Origin: Tunicatimonas sp964551335
GTDB taxonomy: Bacteria; Bacteroidota; Bacteroidia; Cytophagales; Cyclobacteriaceae
Direction: 5' to 3'
NCBI GenBank assembly: GCA_964551335.1
Contig: CAZKCO010000028.1
Coordinates: 28,902-92,901 of the forward strand
Length of the DNA stretch: 64,000 nucleotides
Made by a program: the position numbers and the translations under genes. This document shows, in pieces, positions 44,614 to 53,450 of this stretch; position 1 is the stretch's first letter; every line of letters starts with the position of its first letter. The notes beneath the pieces were generated by a model. That model searched no databases. It worked only from the letters and a program-made list of their open reading frames with translations, and was not told the DNA's origin.

Positions 44614-45381
44614 ATGAACTGGATTGATACCCACGCCCATATTTACGACGAGAAGTTTAAAAACGATATTGAAGATACGCTGGCTCGCTGCCAGGAGGTA
44701 GAGGTAAACCAAATTTATATGCCCAATATAGATCATACCTCTGTCGATGGTATGCTGGAATTAGAGCACCAGTACCCTAAGCAGTGTTTTGCTATGATGG
44801 GCTTACACCCCAGCAGCGTAAAAAAAGATTTTGAACGGGAGCTGTACCGAGTAGAAGAATGGCTCGATCAGCGTAGTTTTGCGGCTGTAGGCGAAATAGG
44901 CCTGGATTACTACTGGGACACTACGTTCAAGGAGCAGCAGCTCGAGGCGTTCCGTATTCAGATTGATTTAGCGAAAAAACACCGGCTGCCCATTGTAATT
45001 CATACCCGCGACTCGTTTGAAGATGCTATTCAGATAGTGGAAGAACTGAATGATGAAAATTTCACAGGAGTATTTCACTGCTTTACCGGCAGCGCCGAAG
45101 AAGGAAAACGGGTGATCGATGCTGGCTTTTACTTAGGGCTAGGCGGAGTAACCACCTTCAAAAACTCCGGCATGAATGAGGTAGTGCCTCATCTCAACCC
45201 AGACAGGATAGTACTAGAAACCGATAGCCCCTATCTGGCCCCTACTCCCTACCGGGGTAAACGTAACGAACCTACCTACATTCCGCTGATTGGCGAGAAA
45301 ATAGCTGAATTTACTAGCAATTCGCCTGAAACTGTTGCCGAAAAAACTACGCAAAATGCTCAGCGGCTTTTTCGGCAATAG
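44614..45381 (+). CDS. tatD: TatD family metal-dependent hydrolase
   Basis: 255 residues. TatD motifs are complete: THAHIYDEKF near the start, AVGEIGLDYYWDT, VIHTRDSFEDA, GVFHCFTGSAEEG and LETDSPYLAPTPYRGKRNEP. The TIM-barrel enzyme is a metal-dependent 3'-5' DNase/RNase and handles DNA turnover in the cytosol. The tandem repeat directly upstream is the notable feature. Its neighbours do not suggest a specific complex. Confidence 0.94.
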   Translation: MNWIDTHAHIYDEKFKNDIEDTLARCQEVEVNQIYMPNIDHTSVDGMLELEHQYPKQCFAMMGLHPSSVKKDFERELYRVEEWLDQRSFAAVGEIGLDYYWDTTFKEQQLEAFRIQIDLAKKHRLPIVIHTRDSFEDAIQIVEELNDENFTGVFHCFTGSAEEGKRVIDAGFYLGLGGVTTFKNSGMNEVVPHLNPDRIVLETDSPYLAPTPYRGKRNEPTYIPLIGEKIAEFTSNSPETVAEKTTQNAQRLFRQ

Positions 45382-45440
45382 ATATTTCAGTTTCTATTCC
45401 TTAATATTTAGAGCGTTGTTCATAAGGGGCTAATTTCTCA

Positions 45441-45471
45441 TTGTGAATACCCTAATTCTACCGTACATTTG
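45441..45471 (+). promoter_or_regulatory. Promoter of the asparaginase gene
   Basis: TTG at 45441-45443, a 20-base spacer, then TACATTTG at 45464-45471, a complete match to the Bacteroidota consensus. The start of transcription near 45478 leaves only about 7 bases before the ATG at 45485. Confidence 0.6.
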
Positions 45472-45484
45472 AAGCAGCTCGCCC

Positions 45485-46558
45485 ATGGAAAGATCCAAGT
45501 ACAAAATTGTTAATATCAGTACGGTTAACTCAGGAACGGCGAAAGCCTCCCTTCTGATTATTTATACCGGGGGCACGTTAGGTATGACGTATGATGAGGC
45601 CGGGGTACTAACTCCCTTTAACTTCTCACGCACAGTAGAAAAGATACCAGCCCTGCGTCAGTTTGACCTGCACCTGACGGTAATATCCTTTCCTAAATTA
45701 GTAGACTCGGCCAACATTCTTCCGGCACATTGGGTAGACATGGCCTACATTGTGCACGAAAACTACCAACGCTACGACGGATTTGTGGTGGTACACGGAA
45801 CCGACACGATGGCCTACAGTGCCTCTGCCCTCAGCTTTATGCTGGAAGGATTGAACAAGCCGGTGATCTTTACCGGTGCCCAGTTACCGATTGGCTCCAA
45901 GCGATCCGATGCTCAGGAAAACTTCATAACTGCTCTGGAAATTGCCAGTGCCCGAATTGACGGCCGACCGGTAGTACCTGAGGTATGTGTCTATTTTGGC
46001 AGTCACCTGCTTCGAGGTAACCGCAGTAGCAAGCGGCAGAGCATTCACTTTGATGCTTTCACCTCCGAGAATTACCCCAGTCTAGCCGAGGCTGGCGTAG
46101 TTATTGACTATAATTTTTCAGCCATCCGGCCTTACGACGCCAACTCAGAGTTGGTTTACCATAAAGATCTTAACCCTAATGTAGCTATTCTTAAGCTGTT
46201 TCCGGGCATTAACCGGAAAGTGGTAGAAAGTACGCTTCAGATACCCGACCTGAAGGGGCTGGTACTGGAAACCTTCGGCTCGGGCAATGCCCCTACCGAT
46301 GCTTTTTTGCTGGATAGTCTGGATGATGCTATCCAGCGCGGACTCACTATTCTGAACATATCGCAGTGTGCCGGTGGAAGGGTCATTCAGGGCCGGTACC
46401 AAACCAGCAAAAGTTTGGAAAACATTGGGGTGATTAGCGGGAAGGACATGACTACCGAGGCGGCTATTACCAAATTGATGTTTCTGCTGGGCACCGAACC
46501 TAGTACCGAGCGGGTACGGGAGCGACTTCCGAACCCAATTTGTGGCGAGACCTACTAG
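45485..46558 (+). CDS. ansA: Type I asparaginase
   Basis: 357 residues, cytosolic. The first threonine motif is IYTGGTLGM near residues 27-35 and the second is VVHGTDTMAYSASALSFML around residues 100-118, both with the catalytic threonines of the L-asparaginase I family; TGAQLPIGSKRSDAQENF follows. It converts asparagine to aspartate and ammonia. The N-terminal 25 residues before the first motif are unusually polar but there is no export signal, which fits type I. The promoter is close, with an almost leaderless transcript expected. Confidence 0.93.
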   Translation: MERSKYKIVNISTVNSGTAKASLLIIYTGGTLGMTYDEAGVLTPFNFSRTVEKIPALRQFDLHLTVISFPKLVDSANILPAHWVDMAYIVHENYQRYDGFVVVHGTDTMAYSASALSFMLEGLNKPVIFTGAQLPIGSKRSDAQENFITALEIASARIDGRPVVPEVCVYFGSHLLRGNRSSKRQSIHFDAFTSENYPSLAEAGVVIDYNFSAIRPYDANSELVYHKDLNPNVAILKLFPGINRKVVESTLQIPDLKGLVLETFGSGNAPTDAFLLDSLDDAIQRGLTILNISQCAGGRVIQGRYQTSKSLENIGVISGKDMTTEAAITKLMFLLGTEPSTERVRERLPNPICGETY

Positions 46559-46949
46559 TATGGGTTTAGTACATCATAAACCAAACATCATTATCTACTC
46601 CCTTTTGGGTCATGACTTTACGCCCGTAGCATAGCTCTGTAAAATGCCTAATGGGTTTGTAAAACATTTGTAAACTTGCTTGGCAAGTATCGAGGAAGGT
46701 AATATTTCTCATTATTTTTTATAATTTTATAGCAAATAGCGTTATTTTTCCTACTTATTGATTAATCCTTTTATAAATTTTATTCACTATCAACAGAATT
46801 TATAGTACTTTTTTTACGCACCACTTGATTAATTCCCTTCGGTGGAGAAGCGCAATGTGATTTACGGCCATAACTTGCATATGGCATAGATTATTAATTT
46901 ATTTGCAATTGGCAGCGTCTTGAAAAAGTATAAAAAAGCAGCTTTAACT
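46559..46949. other. Intergenic region before tRNA-Ser
   Basis: 391 AT-rich bases. A short hairpin (ACTTGC/GCAAGT, 46674-46688) without a T-run is visible; otherwise I see only the promoter of the tRNA at 46875-46905 and a poly-A and T-rich stretch. No gene is apparent. Confidence 0.4.
46875..46905 (+). promoter_or_regulatory. Promoter of tRNA-Ser
   Basis: TTG at 46875-46877, a 20-base spacer, then TTTATTTG at 46898-46905 (one mismatch to TAnnTTTG). It has the same 20-base spacer as the other tRNA promoters in the window. Confidence 0.5.
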
Positions 46950-47041
<92 letters not shown>

Positions 47042-47120
47042 GACAATATTATATGATCACTTTTATTTAATTCTACTTTTAAATTTTCGTAACACTACAA
47101 AAACTGACTACTAAACACTT

Positions 47121-47990
47121 ATGAAAAAGCTATTTGCACTGATTTTCGTAATGGGCTTCCTGGTTTTTGGTCAAGCCAACGTACTACTAGCTCAAGATGC
47201 GGCTGAAGACACTACCGCTATGGCGGAGGATTCAACGATGATGGAAGAGCCAGAACCAGAGCCTGAGCCGGTACAAGCCGCCGAGGTAGAAGACGACCTG
47301 ATGGCCGAAGCCGAGGAACAAACTTTCCACCAGGCAGTAAAGGAAAAGTTTATTGAAGGAGACTGGAAGTTCATGACTCCGGTATTGCTTTGTTTGATTT
47401 TAGGATTGGCTATCGCTATTGAGCGTATTATTACGCTGAACTTAGCTACTACCAACACTAAGAAACTTCTAGCGAAAGTAGAAGATGCCCTTAATTCCGG
47501 TGGAGTAGATGCAGCACTAGATGTTACTCGTAATACTCGCGGTCCGGTAGCTTCTATCTTCACCCAAGGTCTAATGCGTATGTCAGAAGGAATTGATATG
47601 GTAGAGAAGTCCATCATTTCTTACGGTTCGGTAGAAATGGGCCGGTTAGAAAAAGGGTTGGTTTGGATTTCCCTATTTATTTCCATTGCCCCTATGCTTG
47701 GTTTCATGGGAACGGTAATTGGTATGATTGGTGCCTTTGATGCTATTGAAGCAGCAGGTGATATCTCTCCCTCGCTGGTTGCCGGTGGTATTAAAATCGC
47801 TCTCTTAACCACGGTTGCCGGTCTGATTGTGGCTATTATCCTACAATTATTCTACAACTACTGCGTATCTAAAATAGATGGTTTAGTTAATGAGATGGAA
47901 GATGCTTCTATCGCACTAGTAGACATGCTGGTAAAGCATAAGCTTACCACTACCGGTACTACTGCCACTACTACTAACCGTATTGACTAA
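47121..47990 (+). CDS. exbB: ExbB/TolQ-type proton channel protein
   Basis: 289 residues. Begins with a signal-like helix (LFALIFVMGFLVFGQANVLLA), then a long acidic stretch (EDSTMMEEPEPEPEPVQAAE), a membrane helix (FMTPVLLCLILGLAIAIERI), a cytosolic loop and two more helices with the MotA/TolQ/ExbB core, APMLGFMGTVIGMIGAFDAIE. It forms the inner membrane motor that uses the proton gradient to energise TonB-like systems. The additional periplasmic acidic tail is a Bacteroidota trait. It is the first gene of a four-gene operon. Confidence 0.93.
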   Translation: MKKLFALIFVMGFLVFGQANVLLAQDAAEDTTAMAEDSTMMEEPEPEPEPVQAAEVEDDLMAEAEEQTFHQAVKEKFIEGDWKFMTPVLLCLILGLAIAIERIITLNLATTNTKKLLAKVEDALNSGGVDAALDVTRNTRGPVASIFTQGLMRMSEGIDMVEKSIISYGSVEMGRLEKGLVWISLFISIAPMLGFMGTVIGMIGAFDAIEAAGDISPSLVAGGIKIALLTTVAGLIVAIILQLFYNYCVSKIDGLVNEMEDASIALVDMLVKHKLTTTGTTATTTNRID

Positions 47991-48010
47991 ACTACCCTGG
48001 ATAAATTATT

Positions 48011-48343
48011 ATGGCTGAATTTGTTTCAACATACGGACTCTTTGCAGCGTACATTTTAGTGGGGATTGCCCTCGTCGCTGCCATCGTACTACCGCTCATT
48101 CAATCCTTCAGTGACCCTAAGTCTATGCTGGGAACGGTAGTTGGAATTGTCATCATTGCCGTAATCTTTTTCATCGGCTTCTCTATAGCAACCGATGAGG
48201 TTACCAATGTGTATATCAACAATAACGTGACCGAAGGAACTACCTCCAAGACGATTGGGGGAGCTATTATAACCATGTATATTCTGGTTATTTTGGCTAT
48301 CGTCGGTATCGTTATTACCGAAGTCACTAAAGTTTTTAAGTAA
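48011..48343 (+). CDS. Small membrane protein of the ExbB operon (unknown)
   Basis: 110 residues with three hydrophobic helices: near residues 11-31 (AAYILVGIALVAAIVLPLI), 41-58 (GTVVGIVIIAVIFFIGF) and 83-105 (GGAIITMYILVILAIVGIVIT). The polar middle part (DEVTNVYINNNVTEGTTSK) probably sits in the periplasm. It is always found in related genomes between exbB and two exbD genes as far as I recall, but no function is known. It lies 20 bases after exbB and one base before exbD, so it is surely part of the machine or its assembly. Confidence 0.75.
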   Translation: MAEFVSTYGLFAAYILVGIALVAAIVLPLIQSFSDPKSMLGTVVGIVIIAVIFFIGFSIATDEVTNVYINNNVTEGTTSKTIGGAIITMYILVILAIVGIVITEVTKVFK

Positions 48344-48344
48344 T

Positions 48345-48914
48345 ATGGCACGAAAAAAACGCGGTGCAGGAGAAGTGAATGCCGGCTCTATGGCCGATAT
48401 TGCCTTCTTACTGCTAATCTTTTTCCTGGTAACTACCACTATTGCATCCGACAAGGGACTGGCAATTGCTCTTCCGCCTAAGCCAGACCCAAATGAACCA
48501 CCACCGGAGGTAAAGTTCAATGAACGAAACATCTTTAAGGTGCTGGTTAACTCTCAGGATCGAATGCTGGTAGAAGGCGAACCTATGGACGATGCAGGTC
48601 AACTAAGAAGCATGGTTCAGGAGTTTGTAATGAACAACGGTCGTGACCCTGAATCATCCGATAGCCCTACTGATGCGGTGGTATCATTCAAAACCGATCG
48701 TGGAACCAGCTATGAGCGATATATTGAGATATTGGATGAGCTACAAGGTGCTTACTATGATATGTATGCTAGAAGATTAGGACTTACAATAAAACAGGTA
48801 AGAGAGATATCTGACCAAGAGCCTAGCGTACAGGATCAATATGACGAATTACGGAAAGAAGTACCTATGAATATTTCTATTGCTGAACCATCTAAAGTAG
48901 GAGGAGGTAACTAA
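48345..48914 (+). CDS. exbD: ExbD/TolR-type biopolymer transport protein
   Basis: 189 residues. A short cytosolic start, then the single membrane helix with the conserved aspartate (MADIAFLLLIFFLVTTT) that carries protons, followed by a periplasmic domain of ExbD type with a helical insertion (RYIEILDELQGAYYDMYARRLG). It shares its last base with the next exbD gene's start codon area. It is part of the ExbB-ExbD energy transducer. Confidence 0.92.
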   Translation: MARKKRGAGEVNAGSMADIAFLLLIFFLVTTTIASDKGLAIALPPKPDPNEPPPEVKFNERNIFKVLVNSQDRMLVEGEPMDDAGQLRSMVQEFVMNNGRDPESSDSPTDAVVSFKTDRGTSYERYIEILDELQGAYYDMYARRLGLTIKQVREISDQEPSVQDQYDELRKEVPMNISIAEPSKVGGGN

Positions 48915-49381
48915 TGTCAAAGTTTAAGAAAAAATCGTCGGCCAGCCAGGATATTCCTACCTCGGCATTGCCAGATATCATCTTCATGTTGCTATTCTTC
49001 TTTATGGTAACTACCGTACTTCGGGAAACCGATATTCTGGTAGAGCAAAATCTGCCTCGAGCCGAGCAGTTGCGTAAAATGCAAAAGAAGTCATTAGTAA
49101 GCTACATCTATATCGGTAAGCCTAAGGATACAGATAAGTACGGAAGCGAGCCTCGTATCCAGACTAACGACGTGCTGGTTACTACTGATAACATTGTGCA
49201 GTTTGTGGAAGCTGAGCGTAGCAAGCTAAGTGAAGTTGAGCGCAACAAGATTACTATGGCACTAAAGGTTGATGATGATGCCAAGATGGGAATCGTTTCT
49301 GATGTTCAGCAGGAACTACGAGAAGCTAACGCGCTGAAAGTACTTTATAATACTCCGCCAGAAACCGGTGCAGTAGAGTAA
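48914..49381 (+). CDS. exbD: Second ExbD/TolR-type protein
   Basis: 155 residues. The helix has the conserved aspartate in LPDIIFMLLFFFMVTTV, followed by a periplasmic domain (GKPKDTDKYGSEPRIQTNDVLV). Two different ExbD proteins in one operon are common in Bacteroidota and suggest a hetero-oligomeric ExbD core. The start overlaps the preceding gene by one base. A strong terminator follows. Confidence 0.92.
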   Translation: MSKFKKKSSASQDIPTSALPDIIFMLLFFFMVTTVLRETDILVEQNLPRAEQLRKMQKKSLVSYIYIGKPKDTDKYGSEPRIQTNDVLVTTDNIVQFVEAERSKLSEVERNKITMALKVDDDAKMGIVSDVQQELREANALKVLYNTPPETGAVE

Positions 49382-49405
49382 ATTATAGTTGTTTAGTAAT
49401 TCTTT

Positions 49406-49437
49406 AGCCCTTTCGTTATGCGAAAGGGCTTTTTTTA
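49406..49437 (+). terminator. Intrinsic terminator of the ExbB/ExbD operon
   Basis: A perfect ten-base stem (AGCCCTTTCG at 49406-49415 with CGAAAGGGCT at 49421-49430), a five-base loop and a T-run directly after (TTTTTTATTT). Confidence 0.9.
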
Positions 49438-49523
49438 TTTTCTCATAAAATTTTGTCTTATCCAAGGTTACGAATGTGAGCTGGTTTGTACTAATTAATA
49501 AAGTACAGAAAAATCTCGCAATC

Positions 49524-49727
49524 ATGAAAAAATTACTAGTCTTGTTAGCTGCTTGGGGTTGTGTTTGCTTACTATCTACTAAAGACCGGATACCCTTATC
49601 TCAACAAGAAGGAACTGTAACTGCCGCAAGTGATACTTTAGAAGTACTTACTTATCGTCCATCTTTACGGGAGGGACTACAGCGTACCAACTCGACCGAT
49701 AATATGCTATTCATTTCAAGCAGATAG
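49524..49727 (+). CDS. Small exported protein of unknown function
   Basis: 67 residues from the ATG at 49524 (MKKLLVLLAAWGCVCLLST is a signal peptide), while an upstream in-frame start would add 16 residues ahead of it. The mature part (about 45 residues) is polar and has no motif I recognise (TLEVLTYRPSLREGLQRTN). The gene lies about 90 bases after the exbD terminator and before tRNA-Arg on the other strand. It may be a real short secreted peptide or lipoprotein-like protein. Confidence 0.45.
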   Translation: MKKLLVLLAAWGCVCLLSTKDRIPLSQQEGTVTAASDTLEVLTYRPSLREGLQRTNSTDNMLFISSR

Positions 49728-49811
49728 ACTTCAGTTGATTAAGTACTTTTTTAGTACTGCTACTTGAAAAAGAAATTATTCAGGATCAAATAAAAGGTAA
49801 GATAATATAAG

Positions 49812-49883
49812 TGACCCCGCCAGGACTCGAACCTGGATCTAGAGTTTAGGAAACTCCTATTCTATCCCTTGAACTACGGGGTC
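49812..49883 (-). tRNA. tRNA-Arg (anticodon CCU)
   Basis: 72 bases on the minus strand. The acceptor stem is GACCCCG with CGGGGTC, the anticodon stem-loop is GGAGT-TTCCTAA-ACTCT giving anticodon CCT, and the T arm is CCAGG-TTCGAGT-CCTGG. It reads AGG. No CCA is encoded. Confidence 0.95.
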
Positions 49884-49894
49884 GGAGAGGGATG

Positions 49895-49925
49895 CAAAAG
49901 TAATTGTTTCGCCAGCAATTATCAA
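49895..49925 (-). promoter_or_regulatory. Promoter of tRNA-Arg
   Basis: On the minus strand TTG (49925-49923), a 20-base spacer, then TACTTTTG (49902-49895), a full match to TAnnTTTG. Transcription would start near 49888, just before the tRNA. Confidence 0.65.
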
Positions 49926-49951
49926 CCTGTGTTTTACTACCTCCTTACTAC

Positions 49952-50713
49952 TCACTGATTAAGCTCTTTCAATAACCGTAATCCGTCCAGCGTTAGCCAA
50001 GGTTCAATCATCATGTTGTGTTTAGTAATCGGAGCGATTAGTTCGGCCAATCCGCCCGTGGCAATTACTTTTACCGAAGTGCCCAACTCAGCTTCTATCC
50101 GGGAAACCAGCCCTTCTACCAATCCAAGATAGCCAAACAGCACTCCGGACTGAATAGCTTGAATAGTGTTTTTGCCTAAAACCGAAGGTGGGGCAGCTAA
50201 GGGTACAAAAGGTAGCTGGGCGGTATTTGAAGAAAGGGCTTTCAGGGCTGATTCCAATCCAGGGGCAATGGCAACCCCGGCAATCTCTCGCTTTTGGTTC
50301 ACTACTGTCATTGATAAGGCCGTTCCAAAATCTACAATTACACAATCCGCTTGGGCCAGGTTGTATCCAGCTACGGCATTGGCCAACAAATCAGTACCCA
50401 GTTCGTGAGGGTTATCCGTAGTGATAGTCAGACCGCTGTTTAGCGATGTGCTGATCACCAAAGGTTCCTGCTGGGTTAATTGGCGTAACATTCTCTGAAA
50501 AACGGAGGTCAGTGGTGGCACAACACTACTTATCACTACTTGGCGTATCGCCGTGAGAGAGATTTCTTCTTCAGCCAGCAATGACCGAAACTGGATAGCG
50601 TACTCATCACTGGTTTTGTTCGCTACGGTACTCAACCGCCAATGCCGTACCCAATTCTGTTCATAAATTCCAAAAGCGATGTTTGAATTACCGATATCTA
50701 CCGCTAGCAGCAT
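49952..50713 (-). CDS. coaX: Type III pantothenate kinase (CoaX)
   Basis: 253 residues. The ASKHA-fold motifs of CoaX are visible: LLAVDIGNSNIAFGIY near the start (phosphate loop), the PHELGTDLLANAVAG stretch with the catalytic aspartate, and VDFGTALSMTVVN (phosphate 2). The first step of CoA synthesis, the ATP-dependent phosphorylation of pantothenate, needing a monovalent cation. It starts 81 bases from the divergent FKBP gene. Confidence 0.93.
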   Translation of the reverse strand: MLLAVDIGNSNIAFGIYEQNWVRHWRLSTVANKTSDEYAIQFRSLLAEEEISLTAIRQVVISSVVPPLTSVFQRMLRQLTQQEPLVISTSLNSGLTITTDNPHELGTDLLANAVAGYNLAQADCVIVDFGTALSMTVVNQKREIAGVAIAPGLESALKALSSNTAQLPFVPLAAPPSVLGKNTIQAIQSGVLFGYLGLVEGLVSRIEAELGTSVKVIATGGLAELIAPITKHNMMIEPWLTLDGLRLLKELNQ

Positions 50714-50794
50714 AGAATGTTGGGTTAAGTGAGATTACTACGAACAATGGCGAATATGGTAGGTTCCTCTTACATATACAAGCCAAAGTGACGC

Positions 50795-51301
50795 ATGAAG
50801 ATTGAAGATAATACCATTGTGACAATGAGTTATGAACTGCGGGAAAATGACCAGAAGGGTCCGGTTTTAGAAGTAATGGACATAGCATATCCGTTTATCT
50901 TTTTTTATAGATCTGAAACCCTACTTCCTTCTTTTCAGGAAAGAATACGAGGACTGAACTCCGGCGAATTATTTGAATTTATCATTCCAGCTGAAGAAGC
51001 ATACGGTCGCCACAATCCGCGCAATGTAGTAGATATTCCTATTGAGCGGTTTATTGTTGACGAGGAGATGGCCGATTCAATCCGAGACGTGGGACAATAC
51101 GTGGCGGTTACTGGCGATGATGGAAAGCAGCATAATGGATTAGTTGTAGCCAAAAATGCCACCCACCTTACTGTAGATCTTAATCATGCGATGGCCGACA
51201 AAGATTTACACTTCAGTGGAAGAATTCTTTTCGTACGAGCGGCCAAACCCGACGAAATTATTCAGAAACGATACATCATGTCCGACGGTATTCGTTTTTA
51301 A
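50795..51301 (+). CDS. FKBP-type peptidyl-prolyl isomerase (SlyD-like)
   Basis: 168 residues. The FKBP core with the SlyD-type flap insertion is visible: YELRENDQKGPVLEVM, the LPSFQERIRGLNSGELFEF stretch and IPAEEAYGRHNPRNVVDIP, then the insert-in-flap segment and a C-terminal return to the FKBP fold (LNHAMADKDLHFSGRILFV). It catalyses cis-trans isomerisation of proline peptide bonds and can act as a chaperone. No histidine-rich metal-binding tail is present, unlike E. coli SlyD. It is cytosolic. Confidence 0.9.
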   Translation: MKIEDNTIVTMSYELRENDQKGPVLEVMDIAYPFIFFYRSETLLPSFQERIRGLNSGELFEFIIPAEEAYGRHNPRNVVDIPIERFIVDEEMADSIRDVGQYVAVTGDDGKQHNGLVVAKNATHLTVDLNHAMADKDLHFSGRILFVRAAKPDEIIQKRYIMSDGIRF

Positions 51302-51309
51302 AAATTTAA

Positions 51310-51317
51310 TAGCTTTG
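51310..51317 (+). promoter_or_regulatory. Promoter -7 box of the DUF481-like gene
   Basis: TAGCTTTG fits TAnnTTTG. It lies 20 bases before the ATG at 51337. No TTG is found at -33, so the evidence is moderate. It also marks the likely end of the FKBP transcript. Confidence 0.35.
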
Positions 51318-51336
51318 CGGCAAACTCTTGTATTGT

Positions 51337-52140
51337 ATGCATCGTATTGCCGCTATCACTTCTATTGCTTTTATCATAGCTGTCAGCTTCTGTTCCGGTC
51401 AAATCTTAAATGTTGAAAAAGGACGCCTCAAGGCTGATTCTGCTAAATTCGTAGTTGGTGCTTTCGGATTAAGTTTCAATGCCAATAATCAAAGTTTAAC
51501 CGACGATGGTACCGGAAAGTCATTTGTGGGACTTACATCAAATGCTGATGTGGGGTACTTTTCTGCCCATCATAACTTTCTGTTGATTGGAGAATTACAA
51601 TATAATGCTACTAGTGAAGAAGACATCAACAGCGCCGGATACGGCCACTTCCGCGTAAACTGGCTCAGAACGAAAATAGTCTCCTACGAAACTTTTGCGC
51701 AGATTCAGTATGACCAGGGACGCGGAATGAGAAACCGGCGATTAGCGGGGGGAGGATTGCGCTTTCGGATCTATCGAGAGGATAAATCCAGTTTATTTGC
51801 GGGTATTGGAGCTATGTACGAAACCGAAGATTGGGAATTTCCTGGTGATAGCGATGAAGTAGTTGGCATTGAATTATGGAAAAGCACCAACTATGTAACC
51901 AGTCGCTTTCAGCTTCGAGAGAATATCGCTATTGGTTCAATTGTATACTTTCAGACTGGTTACGACCCCGATCAGGACTTCTTTCGCCATCGCGTTAGCG
52001 TAGATGCTAACATCCTGGTCAATATTACTTCAAAACTAGCATTTCGGACCTCCGCTGGCGTTACCTACGAAAACCGCCCGGTAGTACCTGTTCCCCAGCT
52101 CGTCTACCGGATTACGAACGGAATTCAGGTAAGTTTTTAG
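51337..52140 (+). CDS. DUF481-like outer membrane beta-barrel protein
   Basis: 267 residues from the ATG at 51337 (a TTG at 51328 would add three). A signal peptide (MHRIAAITSIAFIIAVSFCSGQ) is followed by alternating strands typical of an eight- to twelve-strand barrel: HFRVNWLRTKIVSYETFAQIQYD, RRLAGGGLRFRIYRE and a last strand ending with phenylalanine (TNGIQVSF). It resembles the DUF481 family of outer membrane proteins with no firm function. The C-terminal phenylalanine is the insertion signal of BAM substrates. It is convergent with hflX with one base between the stops. Confidence 0.8.
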   Translation: MHRIAAITSIAFIIAVSFCSGQILNVEKGRLKADSAKFVVGAFGLSFNANNQSLTDDGTGKSFVGLTSNADVGYFSAHHNFLLIGELQYNATSEEDINSAGYGHFRVNWLRTKIVSYETFAQIQYDQGRGMRNRRLAGGGLRFRIYREDKSSLFAGIGAMYETEDWEFPGDSDEVVGIELWKSTNYVTSRFQLRENIAIGSIVYFQTGYDPDQDFFRHRVSVDANILVNITSKLAFRTSAGVTYENRPVVPVPQLVYRITNGIQVSF

Positions 52141-52141
52141 A

Positions 52142-53368
52142 CTAGCTAGATTTGTACAGATTGGAGTAATCAGTACGAACGTAATTGGGATAGATAGTGA
52201 AATACTTGTCGGCTACCTTATCATAAATAGCCTGACGAAGCTTATCCATATTAATGTTTTCAACTGCCGAAATAAAGATAGTATCTTCCGCTTCCTGCCC
52301 CATATAAGTTTTTTCTAATTCTTCCAACGTTACCGGAGGTTGGTAATCATACTCACCGTTATCCTGACCATTCAGTTCGTGTTTAGGATTGATAAGCTGA
52401 TCAACTTTGTTAAAAACCATAATAGTAGGCTTATCGGCAGTACCGATTTCAGCTAATGTTTTGTTCACGATCTGAATTTGCTCCTCAAAAGATGGGTGAG
52501 ATACATCAACTACGTGCAGCAAAACATCCGCCTCCCGAATCTCATCCAGGGTAGATTTAAAGCACTCGATTAACGTGTGAGGTAGTTTTCGAATGAATCC
52601 TACCGTATCGGTGAGCAAAAACGGAATCTGATTGATAACCACTTTCCGAACGGTAGAGTCTACGGTGGCAAACAGCTTATCTTCCGCAAATACATCGGAC
52701 TTGGATAACGACCTCATCAGCGTGGACTTGCCTACATTAGTATAGCCTACCAAAGCCGCTCTTACTACCTTCTGACGAGACTTGCGACGAGTAGCACTTT
52801 GCTTATCCAGTTTATCTAGTTTTTTATTGAACAGTGCAATCTTGTCCCGTACAATTCGGCGGTCAGTTTCCAGCTCCTTTTCCCCCGGTCCACGCATGCC
52901 AATCCCCCCCTTTTGTTTGGAAAGGTGAGTCCACATTTTGGTTAAGCGAGGCAGAATATACTGGTATTGAGCCAGTTCAACCTGTGATTTGGCTTGAGCC
53001 GTTTTAGCTCGAATAGAGAAGATATTTAGAATAAGCAAACTGCGGTCCAGCACCTTACACTTCAGCACCCGCTCAATATTTCTAACCTGAGAGGGACTCA
53101 GGTCATCATCAAATATGACCATATCCACCTCATGCGCTTTTACATACTGCTGGATTTCGTTTAACTTACCTTTTCCGACAAAATACGTTACATCAGGTTT
53201 TTCTAGGCGTTGGGTAAACCGTTCCAGGGTAATTGCCCCGGAGGTTTCGGCTAAAAATGCTAGTTCGTCGAGATATTCGTGCGCTTTGTATTCGGGTTGC
53301 TGCTGATTTATCAGGGCAACCAGCACCGCCGTCTCCTTCCGGATAGCGGTAGAAAATGGTTTTGGCAT
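52142..53368 (-). CDS. hflX: Ribosome-associated GTPase HflX
   Basis: 408 residues. An N-terminal glycine-rich HflX domain (RLEKPDVTYFVGKGKLNEI, then GPGEKELETDRR) precedes the GTPase domain with P-loop GYTNVGKSTLM, the switch II DTVGFIRKLPH, and the NKVD motif in MVFNKVDQ. HflX splits ribosomes under stress. The C-terminus has an extra segment typical of the family. The nearby gene upstream has no functional link I can see. Confidence 0.95.
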   Translation of the reverse strand: MPKPFSTAIRKETAVLVALINQQQPEYKAHEYLDELAFLAETSGAITLERFTQRLEKPDVTYFVGKGKLNEIQQYVKAHEVDMVIFDDDLSPSQVRNIERVLKCKVLDRSLLILNIFSIRAKTAQAKSQVELAQYQYILPRLTKMWTHLSKQKGGIGMRGPGEKELETDRRIVRDKIALFNKKLDKLDKQSATRRKSRQKVVRAALVGYTNVGKSTLMRSLSKSDVFAEDKLFATVDSTVRKVVINQIPFLLTDTVGFIRKLPHTLIECFKSTLDEIREADVLLHVVDVSHPSFEEQIQIVNKTLAEIGTADKPTIMVFNKVDQLINPKHELNGQDNGEYDYQPPVTLEELEKTYMGQEAEDTIFISAVENINMDKLRQAIYDKVADKYFTIYPNYVRTDYSNLYKSS

Positions 53369-53450
53369 TCAGTTGTGTTAAATTACTAAAGTACGTATTA
53401 GTAAAAAGGTCTTTACCTGAATAAAGTTCATTGATGAGCAACAGCTTGGA

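Noticed and set aside
46674..46688. ACTTGC/GCAAGT hairpin as a terminator of ansA
   Set aside because: Short stem, three-base loop and no T-run, more than 100 bases after the stop.
47192..47617. A 141-codon frame on the minus strand opposite exbB
   Set aside because: Serine-rich low-complexity product caused by the acidic repeats of exbB on the other strand.
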